DNA of 64,000 nucleotides from Chitinophaga flava (lineage in GTDB: Bacteria; Bacteroidota; Bacteroidia; Chitinophagales; Chitinophagaceae), in assembly GCF_003308995.1 (NCBI RefSeq), contig NZ_QFFJ01000001.1:3596001-3660000 (forward strand), given 5' to 3'. Shown in pieces: positions 32,351-40,839 of this stretch (the stretch's first letter is position 1; each line of letters begins with the position of its first letter). The notes beneath the pieces were generated by a model. It had not been told where the DNA came from. It worked only from the letters and a program-made list of their open reading frames with translations, and did no database searches. The position numbers and the translations under genes were made by a program.

Positions 32351-33157
32351 ATGGCAGATTTAAAAGTCACATTGATACAATCCCAGCTTTATTGGGAAGA
32401 TATTGCGGCGAATCTTCAGATGTTTGATGAAAAAATCAACAACATCGGAGAGCGGACAGAAGTAGTGTTTTTGCCCGAAATGTTCAGCACCGGCTTCAGC
32501 ATGCAGCCCGAAAAGCTGGCTGAAACCATGGATGGAAGCGCTGTTCAGTGGATGAAGAAAAAGGCGGCAGAGAAAAATATTATCCTCACCGGCAGCCTTA
32601 TAATTGAAGAAAATGGTCAGTACCTGAACCGGCTGATCTGGATGTTGCCCAACGGTACCTATGGTACCTATGATAAGCGCCACCTGTTTGGTTATGCCGG
32701 CGAACATGAGCATTATCAACCCGGCAACAAACGCCTGATTGCACAGGTAAAAGGCTGGAAAATCAATCTCAATATCTGTTATGATCTGCGTTTCCCGGTA
32801 TGGGCACGCAATAGCATACAGCCCGACGGCAGCCCTGCTTACGATGTGCTGGTGTATGTGGCCAACTGGCCCGAACGCCGTACTACCGCATGGCAAACCC
32901 TGCTGCAGGCCCGTGCCATCGAAAACCAATGTTATGCCATTGGTGTTAATCGGGTAGGCAACGACGGCAACAATATCTACCATAGCGGTGAAACAAGTCT
33001 GATAGATCCTATGGGGGAAATCGTCTACCGGAAATCACATGATGAGGATATTTTTACGTATACCCTTCAACGTGAGCATCTGGATAATGTCAGGAAAAAT
33101 ATTCCTTTCCTGAAAGATGCTGATCACTTCACTATTTTAAGTAACGAACTCGTTTAA
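32351..33157 (+). CDS. Nitrilase-superfamily amidohydrolase, omega-amidase (YafV) type
   Basis: 268-residue cytoplasmic C-N hydrolase. The catalytic triad is visible: Glu in VVFLPEMFSTGFS, Lys in YGTYDKRHLFGYAGE and Cys in LNICYDLRFPVWARN. Further typical segments are YVANWPERRTTAWQTLLQAR and GETSLIDPMGEI. The ordering and MFSTGFSM match the YafV/NIT2 branch, which hydrolyses 2-oxoglutaramate or 2-oxosuccinamate. It has its own promoter box and is followed by the VOC gene 9 bp downstream. Confidence 0.92.
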   Translation: MADLKVTLIQSQLYWEDIAANLQMFDEKINNIGERTEVVFLPEMFSTGFSMQPEKLAETMDGSAVQWMKKKAAEKNIILTGSLIIEENGQYLNRLIWMLPNGTYGTYDKRHLFGYAGEHEHYQPGNKRLIAQVKGWKINLNICYDLRFPVWARNSIQPDGSPAYDVLVYVANWPERRTTAWQTLLQARAIENQCYAIGVNRVGNDGNNIYHSGETSLIDPMGEIVYRKSHDEDIFTYTLQREHLDNVRKNIPFLKDADHFTILSNELV

Positions 33158-33166
33158 ACTGAATAC

Positions 33167-33556
33167 ATGCTGCAGGCCGTACACCATATCGCTATCATTT
33201 GCGCCGACTACGAACGTAGTAAGGCCTTTTATACTGAGGTGCTGGGCCTGCAGATCATTCGGGAAGTATACCGGGAAGAACGGGACTCCTGGAAGCTGGA
33301 CCTTGCATTGGGAGACCAGTATGTAATCGAGCTTTTTTCCTTCCCTGATCCGCTGCCAAGGCCCAGTCACCCTGAAGCCTGTGGGCTGCGGCATCTCGCT
33401 TTTGCCGTGAACGACATTATAGCGGCTGTGCAAACCCTTCACAGCAGAGGAGTTGTTACCGAAACGATCCGGATAGATCCCTATACCGGCAAACGCTTCA
33501 CTTTTTTTACTGACCCCGATGGGCTACCTTTAGAGTTGTACGAAATTCAACCCTAA
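33167..33556 (+). CDS. VOC-family (glyoxalase-fold) protein
   Basis: 129-residue protein with two beta-alpha-beta-beta-beta modules. Potential metal ligands: His in AVHHIAIICADYERS, Glu in QYVIELFSFPDPLP, His in CGLRHLAFAVNDI and Glu in GLPLELYEIQP. These positions match the SMU1112c/YaeR-like glyoxalase group, for which the substrate is uncertain. It lies between the omega-amidase-like gene and nagA in a same-strand run. Confidence 0.88.
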   Translation: MLQAVHHIAIICADYERSKAFYTEVLGLQIIREVYREERDSWKLDLALGDQYVIELFSFPDPLPRPSHPEACGLRHLAFAVNDIIAAVQTLHSRGVVTETIRIDPYTGKRFTFFTDPDGLPLELYEIQP

Positions 33557-33570
33557 AAAAAATTTCCAAT

Positions 33571-34665
33571 ATGTCTGTTACATATGTTAACGCCCTGATA
33601 TTCACTGGCGACAGGATCATCAATGACCATGCAGTAGTAACGGACAAGGGAATGATAACAGCCATCCTGCCTGCTGCAGATATCAGTACCACCGATGTGA
33701 TAGATCTGCAGGGAGGGTTTATGGCCCCCGCCTTTATAGATCTGCAGGTGTATGGGGGCAATGGAGCCCTGTTTTTTCAACATCCTTCCGTGGCAACCCT
33801 GACAGCCACCTATGAGGGTAGTAAAGCCGGAGGAACAGCCCATATCATGCCTACCATACCTACTATCTCTCCGGCAAAGATGTTGCAGGCTATACAGGCC
33901 GTCAGAGATTACTGGCAGGCCGGAGGGAAAGGAGTAATGGGCCTGCATCTCGAAGGACCATTCATCAACCCGGCTAAAAAGGGTGCACACCTGGAAAAAT
34001 ATATCCGCAAGCCTACACAGGAAGATATCAACTGGATACTTGACAAGGGGAGAGATGTGGTGAAGATCATCACGCTGGCACCGGAATGCTGTGATCCCGC
34101 ACTGGTAAAGCAGTTGCAGGATGCCGGCATCACTATTTTCGCAGGTCATAGTAACGCTACCTATGCAGAGGCATCTGCTGCATTTGAGGCAGGGATACAT
34201 CATGTTACCCATCTGTTTAATGCCATGTCACCGCTCGAAAGCCGGGCGCCGGGGTTGGTGGGCGCAGCATACAACCATCCACGGATATTTGCCAGTATTG
34301 TAGCCGACGGAGTACATGTGGATTTTGCTGCTATCAGCATCAGCCAGCGTATCATGGAAGGCAGGCTGTTTCTGATCTCCGACGCAGCGGCAGAAAGCCA
34401 GGAGGGCGATTATATCTATATACAGGAGAAAAACCGGTATGTAAATGCAGCCGGCGTGTTGTCCGGTTCCCGCCTGACTATGTTGCAGGCGGTACATAAT
34501 TGTGCAGAGAAGGCTGGCATCCCGTTGCATACTGCCCTGAAGATGGCTTCCCTTTACCCGGCAAGGGCTTTGCGCCTGGATGGCCGGTTAGGACGCATCG
34601 AAGCAGGCTATGAGGCAGCATTTATCGTACTACGCGACCACTGGGACGTGGCAGTTTACTGTTAA
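33571..34665 (+). CDS. nagA: N-acetylglucosamine-6-phosphate deacetylase
   Basis: Removes acetate from GlcNAc-6-phosphate, feeding amino-sugar catabolism and cell-wall recycling. The 364-residue amidohydrolase shows FIDLQVYGGNG (E. coli-like variant without the HxH pair, implying a single metal), metal-binding Glu in GLHLEGPFINPAKKGAH, two His in FAGHSNAT and HHVTHLFNAM, and catalytic Asp in LFLISDAAAE. It starts 14 bp after the VOC gene. No nagB or transporter is adjacent. Confidence 0.94.
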   Translation: MSVTYVNALIFTGDRIINDHAVVTDKGMITAILPAADISTTDVIDLQGGFMAPAFIDLQVYGGNGALFFQHPSVATLTATYEGSKAGGTAHIMPTIPTISPAKMLQAIQAVRDYWQAGGKGVMGLHLEGPFINPAKKGAHLEKYIRKPTQEDINWILDKGRDVVKIITLAPECCDPALVKQLQDAGITIFAGHSNATYAEASAAFEAGIHHVTHLFNAMSPLESRAPGLVGAAYNHPRIFASIVADGVHVDFAAISISQRIMEGRLFLISDAAAESQEGDYIYIQEKNRYVNAAGVLSGSRLTMLQAVHNCAEKAGIPLHTALKMASLYPARALRLDGRLGRIEAGYEAAFIVLRDHWDVAVYC

Positions 34666-34707
34666 TACTACTATCTTCGCAGGATTAAATCATTCATAAC
34701 TGACTGC

Positions 34708-36390
34708 ATGGATGCCATAATCCACTTTTTTACGAGACGCCAGTACAAAAATCTGTTCCTGCTGACATGGTTGGTGCTGGCCCTCCTGCAAGCCTGTTTC
34801 TCCGAACTGTGGGACGACGAGGCCTATTACTGGGTATATTCCCGCCATCTCGACTGGGGATATTTCGATCATCCTCCCATGATTGCCCTCCTGATAAAAA
34901 TGGGGTACAGCATTTTTCATAATGAGCTAGGCGTACGCCTCTTTATTGTGCTGCTGAATACCATTACCCTGTGGGTGACCGCCAGGCTGATCGCTTCCAA
35001 AGACAACATACTTTTTTACCTGATCATTGGCGCGATGGGCGCCATGCAGATGGGGGGAATGCTGGCTGTTCCCGACCTGCCCCTGATATTTTTTGCTGCC
35101 ATTTATTTCTGGGCCTACCGGTATTTTCTGGCAAAACAGAGCTGGCGTAATACCCTGCTGCTGGGGATTACCATGGCACTGATGTTTTACAGTAAATACC
35201 ACGGGGTATTACTGGTGTTCTTTACAGTCCTGTCCAATATGAACCTGCTGAGGGTATTTAAGTTCTGGATAGCCTGTATCATCACTACCGTCCTCTTTTT
35301 CCCACACATCTACTGGCAGTATACTCACGGTTTTCCTTCTCTGCAATATCATCTGGTAGAACGGAATGCGTCGGCCTATGATATCACTTTTACGCTGGAC
35401 TATCTGGGAGGACAGCTACTGCTGTTTGGCCCGCTGGTAGGCTGGTTACTGTTGTACTATGCTTTCCGTTGCCCTATACAGAATACGTTCGAACGGGCGC
35501 TGAAATTCAGTCTGATAGGCGTACTGGTGTTTTTCCTGATCAGTACATTCAAAGGCAGGGTGGAAGCCAACTGGACCGTGATGGTATTCACTCCGGTGGT
35601 GATACTGGCACATCAGGCGGTGGTACGTAGGGGATGGTCCCGGAAAATACTGTTGTATACCTTGCCGGTGACTCTTTTGCTGGTACTGGCGACCCGGGTA
35701 TACATGATATGGGATTTTCTGCCAGGAGTGGAAATAAGGCCTGAAATCCACCATAACAGGGAATGGGCATCACAGGTTGCTGCCCGGGCCGAAGGACGTC
35801 CCGTAGTGTTCTTAAATAGCTATCAACTACCCTCCAAATACATGTTCTATACCGGGCAGCTGTCTTACAGCCTCAATAGCCGCTATTCCCGGCGCAGCCA
35901 GTACAACTTCTGGGATACGGAAAAACAACTGTGGGGCAAGCCGGTAATGGTAATGTTTGAACCAGGCACTGATATGCCGGTGACTGATAGCCTGAAGACC
36001 GTCAAAGGCACCTGGGACATCAGTATACAGCCTAAATATTACTCCTATTCCCTGGTAGAGCTGAAGCCGGCACTGACGACCATTAAGGCCCATCCGAACG
36101 AAACCGTGAAAATGTTTCTCCAGCCCAATAATGGCTACCATCAGCCAATACCGATAGACAGGGACAATCCGCCGGTGCTGGGTTACGGCTTCTCTACCAA
36201 AGAGGAAGCTCTGCCAGCGGTGAAATCCACTATTCCGCTGGAGCGGGCTATGTTAAGGCGGGTGATCGATATGCAGGTAGTGATGCCGGATAAACCGGGA
36301 GAATACTTGCTGAAATTCTGTGTTTTTGCAGGAGACTTACCGCCTACGCATAACAGCCAGGCCATCAAGGTAACAGTGTCAAAGAATTAA
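34708..36390 (+). CDS. GT39/ArnT-like membrane glycosyltransferase
   Basis: 560-residue inner-membrane enzyme of the PMT/ArnT superfamily, which transfers sugars from polyprenyl-phosphate carriers to lipids or proteins on the periplasmic face. The first periplasmic loop carries the catalytic acidic motif in LWDDEAYYWVYSRHLDWGYF followed by DHPPMIALLIK. About ten membrane helices extend to residue 340, and a soluble C-terminal domain of 200 residues (from PEIHHNREWASQ) follows. The acceptor is not predictable. It is followed by a bidirectional terminator. Confidence 0.88.
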   Translation: MDAIIHFFTRRQYKNLFLLTWLVLALLQACFSELWDDEAYYWVYSRHLDWGYFDHPPMIALLIKMGYSIFHNELGVRLFIVLLNTITLWVTARLIASKDNILFYLIIGAMGAMQMGGMLAVPDLPLIFFAAIYFWAYRYFLAKQSWRNTLLLGITMALMFYSKYHGVLLVFFTVLSNMNLLRVFKFWIACIITTVLFFPHIYWQYTHGFPSLQYHLVERNASAYDITFTLDYLGGQLLLFGPLVGWLLLYYAFRCPIQNTFERALKFSLIGVLVFFLISTFKGRVEANWTVMVFTPVVILAHQAVVRRGWSRKILLYTLPVTLLLVLATRVYMIWDFLPGVEIRPEIHHNREWASQVAARAEGRPVVFLNSYQLPSKYMFYTGQLSYSLNSRYSRRSQYNFWDTEKQLWGKPVMVMFEPGTDMPVTDSLKTVKGTWDISIQPKYYSYSLVELKPALTTIKAHPNETVKMFLQPNNGYHQPIPIDRDNPPVLGYGFSTKEEALPAVKSTIPLERAMLRRVIDMQVVMPDKPGEYLLKFCVFAGDLPPTHNSQAIKVTVSKN

Positions 36391-36407
36391 TCAGAACAAG
36401 TCATAAA

Positions 36408-36443
36408 AACAAAGACGCAAGGGCTAGTCCTTGCGTCTTTGTT
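36408..36443. terminator. Bidirectional terminator between the GT39 gene and thiL
   Basis: Perfect 15-bp stem AACAAAGACGCAAGG/CCTTGCGTCTTTGTT with loop GCTAGT between two convergent genes. Confidence 0.9.
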
Positions 36444-36466
36444 ATTTACAGGCGTTTGGGGAGAAA

Positions 36467-37504
36467 TTATGCTTCCTGATTGAAAGCATTCCAGCCCTGA
36501 GCCACCAGTTTAAATTTATTGCCTCCTTTGGTGTGGATATGAGCACCTTCGGTAATATCAGCCATGTAACCGATGACACTGATTTGTTCGTTGAGTACAA
36601 TTTTATCGTAGTCCTGTTGTTTCATGGTGAACAGCAGTTCATAATCTTCGCCGCCGCTGAGTGCGCAGGCAGTAGGGTCGATGCCGAATTTCAAGGCTGC
36701 CTCCTTGCTTTCCTGTGCAATCGGGATCTTCTCTTCATAAAGCACAACGCCCAGGTTGCTTTGTTTGGCGATATGCAGTATTTCTGAGCTCAGGCCGTCG
36801 CTTACGTCCATCATAGCCGTAGGGATGATTTCCTGTTCCTGGAGGAAGTCAATGATGTCTTTACGGGCTTCCGGTTTGAGTTGTCTGCCGATGATATAGG
36901 TCTGGTCTTCCAGGTCTGGCGTAACACCTGGACTTTCCAGGAATATCTTTTTTTCTCTTTCCAGCAGGGTGAGGCCGAGGAAGGCAGCTCCCAGGTCGCC
37001 GGTAACGCAGAGCAGATCGCCTTTCTGGGCAGTAGATCTTCTGACGAACTGGTCAGGGGTTATTTCACCGATGGCGGTTACGCTGATGATGAATCCTTTC
37101 TGGGAATTGCTGGTGTCGCCACCAATGAGGTCTACACCGTATTTTTCGCAGGCTGCATAAACGCCTTCATAGAACTCGTTCAGTGCTTCCAGGGATACTT
37201 TATTGGAGAAGGCCACACTCATGGTGATCTGAGTAGGGGTGGCATTCATGGCGTAGATATCAGAGAGGTTTACTACTACTGACTTATAGCCGAGGTGTTT
37301 CAGCGGTGTATACATCAGGTCGAAGTGTATGCCTTCCACCAGCATGTCTGTGCTGATAACGGTTTGTTTGCCGAAATGGTCAATTACAGCGGCGTCGTCG
37401 CCTACACCGAGTACGGTGCTGGCATTCTGTATTTCTATGTTTCTGGTGAGGTAATCGATGAGTCCGAATTCTCCCAGGTCGCTTATTTCAGTTCTTTCTT
37501 CCAT
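36467..37504 (-). CDS. thiL: Thiamine-monophosphate kinase
   Basis: Phosphorylates thiamine monophosphate to the pyrophosphate cofactor. The 345-residue PurM/AIR-synthase-like protein shows FGLIDYLTRN, GVGDDAAVIDH (metal/ATP-binding Asp pair), VISTDMLVEGIHFDL, the GGDTSNSQKGFI nucleotide loop, GDLGAAFLGLTLLER, and MMDVSDGLSSEILHIA with ALSGGEDYELLF near the C-terminus. It is 2 bp downstream of the inositol monophosphatase gene in the same operon. Confidence 0.95.
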   Translation of the reverse strand: MEERTEISDLGEFGLIDYLTRNIEIQNASTVLGVGDDAAVIDHFGKQTVISTDMLVEGIHFDLMYTPLKHLGYKSVVVNLSDIYAMNATPTQITMSVAFSNKVSLEALNEFYEGVYAACEKYGVDLIGGDTSNSQKGFIISVTAIGEITPDQFVRRSTAQKGDLLCVTGDLGAAFLGLTLLEREKKIFLESPGVTPDLEDQTYIIGRQLKPEARKDIIDFLQEQEIIPTAMMDVSDGLSSEILHIAKQSNLGVVLYEEKIPIAQESKEAALKFGIDPTACALSGGEDYELLFTMKQQDYDKIVLNEQISVIGYMADITEGAHIHTKGGNKFKLVAQGWNAFNQEA

Positions 37505-37506
37505 CT

Positions 37507-38277
37507 TTATTTACCGTTAATGAGGTCTTTCAATGCACTATGGATATGGCCGTTGGTGGCCAGTATTTGTTTTTGATAGGGGGAGTATTTATTGCCGGAG
37601 AAGTCAGTTACTTTTCCACCGGCTTCTTCTACCAGCAGGTATCCGGCGGCAGAATCCCAGGCCTGGAGGTGATGTTCCCAGAAGCCATCGAACCGGCCAC
37701 AGGCCACCCAGCACAGGTCTATGGCTGCAGAGCCGAGGCGGCGTACGGGAATGCCTTGTTTTATCACGTTGCCCAGTACATTTAATGGATCGTTTTCACT
37801 TTCTTCCCATTTATAAGGAAAACCCGTTACCAGACAGGACGTGGCCACATTGGTTTTAGTAGAAACATGTATGGGCTTGTCGTTGAGCGTAGCTCCTTTG
37901 CCTTTCTCTGCCACAAACAGTTCATTCATGAATGGGTTATATACGGCGCCCAGTATCATTTCTCCTTCTTTCTCCACTCCAATGGATACGCAACAGAGAG
38001 GAATGCCATTGGCGAAGTTAACCGTACCATCTATGGGATCAATAATCCATTTAATGGTAGAATCTGTCTTTATCTCGCCTACCTCTTCACTGAGGATAAA
38101 GTGATCTGGATAAGCTGAGCGGATTACCTCGATAATAACCGCTTCAGATTTTTTGTCGGCTTCGGTCACAAGGTCGTTGACAGTGCTCTTACTGCTCACC
38201 TCGAAACGCCCATTGAAATATTGTTGAAGTATTTTTCCGCTGGCTTCAGTAGCTTTGAGTAAAGTAGATTTTAGCAT
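37507..38277 (-). CDS. Inositol monophosphatase-family protein
   Basis: 256-residue Mg2+-dependent phosphatase. Metal-binding motifs in order: Glu in FILSEEVGE, IDPIDGTVNFANGIPLCCVS, and Asp in LQAWDSAAGYLLVEEAGG; the layout also fits SuhB-like enzymes. The start at 38277 (MLKSTLLKATEAS) is chosen because a TACCTTTG box ends only 4 bp upstream, making the longer form untranscribed. The gene forms an operon with thiL (2-bp gap). Substrate could be inositol phosphate, histidinol phosphate or another small phosphate ester. Confidence 0.92.
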   Translation of the reverse strand: MLKSTLLKATEASGKILQQYFNGRFEVSSKSTVNDLVTEADKKSEAVIIEVIRSAYPDHFILSEEVGEIKTDSTIKWIIDPIDGTVNFANGIPLCCVSIGVEKEGEMILGAVYNPFMNELFVAEKGKGATLNDKPIHVSTKTNVATSCLVTGFPYKWEESENDPLNVLGNVIKQGIPVRRLGSAAIDLCWVACGRFDGFWEHHLQAWDSAAGYLLVEEAGGKVTDFSGNKYSPYQKQILATNGHIHSALKDLINGK

Positions 38278-38281
38278 CCCG

Positions 38282-38289
38282 CAAAGGTA
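38282..38289 (-). promoter_or_regulatory. Promoter -7 element of the IMPase-thiL operon, leaderless
   Basis: TACCTTTG on the minus strand followed by CGGG and then the ATG: the transcript should start at the start codon. Confidence 0.55.
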
Positions 38290-38385
38290 ATTATGAATTG
38301 CCAATTGCCGTTTGCCAATTTTAGGACTTTATTAGTAAAAAATACATGTGTTATTCCTTAAATTGCAAGTCCTAAGTTGTAATTC
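38290..38385. repeat. Imperfect palindromic spacer
   Basis: CAATTTTAGGACTT (38316-38329) pairs with AAGTCCTAAGTTG (38367-38379), 9 bp perfect plus extension. Repeats of the words AATTGCC and TTTGCC lie to the left. It sits between divergent promoters. Confidence 0.55.
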
Positions 38386-38408
38386 GCGTTTATATTCAAT
38401 AATCAACT

Positions 38409-38416
38409 TATTTTTG
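38409..38416 (+). promoter_or_regulatory. -7 element of the GH3-family gene
   Basis: TATTTTTG, 27 bp before the ATG at 38444. Confidence 0.55.
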
Positions 38417-38443
38417 CAGTTCAATTAAAGAGAGGGAAAGTTA

Positions 38444-39988
38444 ATGGCCATCATAGGTAATCTGATTTCCAGGTCACTACGTATCAGGAAGAAGTTCACG
38501 TTTAAGTTAGGGACACCTCGCCAATACCAGCTGCAGGTGCTGCACCGTTTATTGGAAAAGGCCAAGGATACTGAGTTCGGGCGACACTACGATTTCCAGG
38601 ACATACTAGACAGTCCTAATTTTATCGGTCAGTACCGGGATAAAATACCTGTACACAACTATAGTAAGATGCACCAGGAGTGGTGGTACCGTTGCCTGGA
38701 AGGTGAAGCAAACGTCAGCTGGCCGGAGAAGGTTAAGTATTTCGCCCTGAGTTCGGGTACTTCGGAGTCGGCGAGCAAACATATTCCTGTTACCAAAGCC
38801 ATGCTGAAAACAGTGAAGAAGGTAGGTGTGAAGCAGCTATATTCCATGGTTAACTTTAACATTCCGCCTAAATCCTTTACCAAAGGGATTCTGATGCTGG
38901 GAGGTACTACTTCATTGTTTGAAAAGGGCGACTATTATGAGGGAGATATGAGTGGCATTCAAGCCAAAAATATTCCCCGTTGGTTCCGCCGTTTTTATAA
39001 GCCAGGCGGCAGCATTTCCCGCCGGCCTAACTGGGAGCAGCGTATCAAGCTGATTGTACGGAAAGCACCTACCTGGGACGTAGGCACCGTATGTGGTGTT
39101 CCGGCCTGGGTACAGATTGTGTTTGAAGAAATCATCAAATACCACGGCGTTAAAAATATCCATGAAATATGGCCTAACCTGGCTATCTACATTCATGGAG
39201 GGGTTTCTTTTGAGCCTTACCGTGAGAGCTTCCAGAAACTGCTTGGCAAACCGATCAACTTCATCGAAACATATATGGCGTCTGAAGGCTCTTTCGGCTT
39301 CCAGGCCCGTCCCGGTGTCAGAGGTATCAAACTGGTACTGAATGCCGGTATCTTCTTTGAATTTATTCCATTCAATGAAGAAAACTTTGATGCAGAAGGG
39401 GAGGTGAAACCCAATCCTAAATCGTATATGATCAACGAGGTAGTGGAAGATGTGGAATATGCCGTAATGTTGTCTACCTGTGCAGGTGCCTGGCGTTACC
39501 TCATTGGTGACGTGGTGAAATTCACTTCCGTTAAGGAACATGAAATCGTGATCGTAGGCCGTACCAAACAGTTCCTCAGCCTTGCAGGGGAGCACATGAG
39601 TGTTGATAACATGAACAAAGCCATCGATACGGTACAGAGGAAGATGGGCATTACCATCCGTGAGTTTACCGTAGCAGGCTTCCCATACGAAAACCTCTTC
39701 GCACACCGTTGGTATATTGGTACAGACCAGCCAGTGGCTGATGTGGAGAAAATCCGGGAAATCATTGATCAGACCCTGGCAGAAGTGAACGATGACTATG
39801 CAGTGGAAAGAACCTCTGCATTGAAAGAAGTTTTTGTAGAAGTATTACCCAATGATGTATTTATCGACTATCTCCGTTGCAAAGGCAAGGAGGGAGCGAT
39901 GAATAAGTTCCCCAGGGTAATGAAGGGCGAGAAACTGAAAGACTGGGAGAAATTTCTGGCAGGAAAAGCTGTTAAGCCACAGGCATAA
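38444..39988 (+). CDS. GH3-family acyl-adenylate ligase
   Basis: 514-residue cytoplasmic protein of the GH3 (auxin-responsive) branch of acyl-adenylating enzymes. ATP-binding motifs are SSGTSESASKHIP, TYMASEGSFGF and YLIGDVVKF. The N-terminal GTPRQYQLQVLHRLLEKAKD and the small C-terminal lid domain are complete. In plants GH3 enzymes join amino acids to hormone acids. Bacterial substrates are largely unknown, so amide ligation here is inference. It is followed 23 bp later by a LysE-type exporter, possibly co-transcribed. Confidence 0.9.
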   Translation: MAIIGNLISRSLRIRKKFTFKLGTPRQYQLQVLHRLLEKAKDTEFGRHYDFQDILDSPNFIGQYRDKIPVHNYSKMHQEWWYRCLEGEANVSWPEKVKYFALSSGTSESASKHIPVTKAMLKTVKKVGVKQLYSMVNFNIPPKSFTKGILMLGGTTSLFEKGDYYEGDMSGIQAKNIPRWFRRFYKPGGSISRRPNWEQRIKLIVRKAPTWDVGTVCGVPAWVQIVFEEIIKYHGVKNIHEIWPNLAIYIHGGVSFEPYRESFQKLLGKPINFIETYMASEGSFGFQARPGVRGIKLVLNAGIFFEFIPFNEENFDAEGEVKPNPKSYMINEVVEDVEYAVMLSTCAGAWRYLIGDVVKFTSVKEHEIVIVGRTKQFLSLAGEHMSVDNMNKAIDTVQRKMGITIREFTVAGFPYENLFAHRWYIGTDQPVADVEKIREIIDQTLAEVNDDYAVERTSALKEVFVEVLPNDVFIDYLRCKGKEGAMNKFPRVMKGEKLKDWEKFLAGKAVKPQA

Positions 39989-40011
39989 TCCGTGACCCCG
40001 AATTTAAACGC

Positions 40012-40650
40012 ATGATAGCATCAATTGTAGCAGGACTAGGACTGGGTTTGTTTCTGTCGTTATCGGTGGGGCCGGTAATTTTCGCCATCATCAAATACAG
40101 CATTAACAATGGTTTTAAGGCAGGTATCAGCTTTGCGCTGGGCGTGTCTTTCAGCGATATTATGTTTGTACTTGCAGGCAACCTGACCACCTCTTTTATC
40201 AGCGGTTTGGAAGAATACAAACGCTCTATCGGAGTGGTTGGTGGAATTTTGCTGATAGGCATGGGTGTTTACGGACTGCTCTTCAAGAAGGTGAAGATCA
40301 GCACCGGAGATGAAAAACCGGAGATGTTCCGTACCCACGACTATCTCAAGATATGGCTGGCCGGCTTTCTGATGAATACCCTGAATCCTGGTGTGATCAT
40401 TTTCTGGCTGGGCGTATGTGTCGCCAATAGTGCCACCTCTGTAGGACACCGTTTTGTGATGTATGGCGTATGTCTTTCACTGGTGCTTTCCGCAGATATC
40501 ATGAAGGTGTTTATCTCTGATAAAATCCGTCATAAACTCACCCTTACCAACGTAGAATGGCTGAACCGCATAGCTGGCGCCAGTATGATCATTTTCGGCG
40601 TAGTATTGCTGTATAAGGTGTTGTTTGAGGTAGGTACATTAGGCCACTAA
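40012..40650 (+). CDS. LysE/RhtB-family exporter
   Basis: 212-residue inner-membrane protein with six helices. The N-terminal GLGLGLFLSLSVGPVIFAII and central FLMNTLNPGVIIFWLGV are the family hallmarks (Gly/Pro-rich helix 1 and NPxxxxF). Family members export amino acids or derivatives. Its position directly after the GH3 gene suggests export of a GH3 product, but this is speculative. It ends in the large palindrome and terminator at 40651-40841. Confidence 0.9.
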   Translation: MIASIVAGLGLGLFLSLSVGPVIFAIIKYSINNGFKAGISFALGVSFSDIMFVLAGNLTTSFISGLEEYKRSIGVVGGILLIGMGVYGLLFKKVKISTGDEKPEMFRTHDYLKIWLAGFLMNTLNPGVIIFWLGVCVANSATSVGHRFVMYGVCLSLVLSADIMKVFISDKIRHKLTLTNVEWLNRIAGASMIIFGVVLLYKVLFEVGTLGH

Positions 40651-40696
40651 AACTGTGATGTATGTGATACCGCAACTGTGATGTATGTGATACCGC
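40651..40696 (+). repeat. Tandem 23-bp direct repeat
   Basis: Two identical 23-bp units, 40651-40673 and 40674-40696 (each AACTGTGATGTATGTGATAC plus CGC), starting immediately after the LysE stop codon. Confidence 0.9.
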
Positions 40697-40746
40697 TGAT
40701 TCTCCTGATAGTCGAAGATTTGAGCGGAGATTACGCAGAAAATATT

Positions 40747-40797
40747 ATAAAAGCGAAGAGCCCATTGATTTTATGTCAATGGGCTCTTCGCTTTTAT
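40747..40797. terminator. Bidirectional terminator between the LysE gene and korB
   Basis: Stem of at least 20 perfect pairs (AAAAGCGAAGAGCCCATTGA at 40749-40768 with its complement at 40776-40795), loop TTTTATG; A and T runs flank both sides. Confidence 0.92.
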
Positions 40798-40839
40798 CTT
40801 CTTTCATCAGGAGAATCAGGATCATCACATGCATCACAG

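Noticed and set aside
36467..38277. TPP riboswitch near thiL
   Set aside because: No conserved TPP aptamer; the operon promoter is leaderless.
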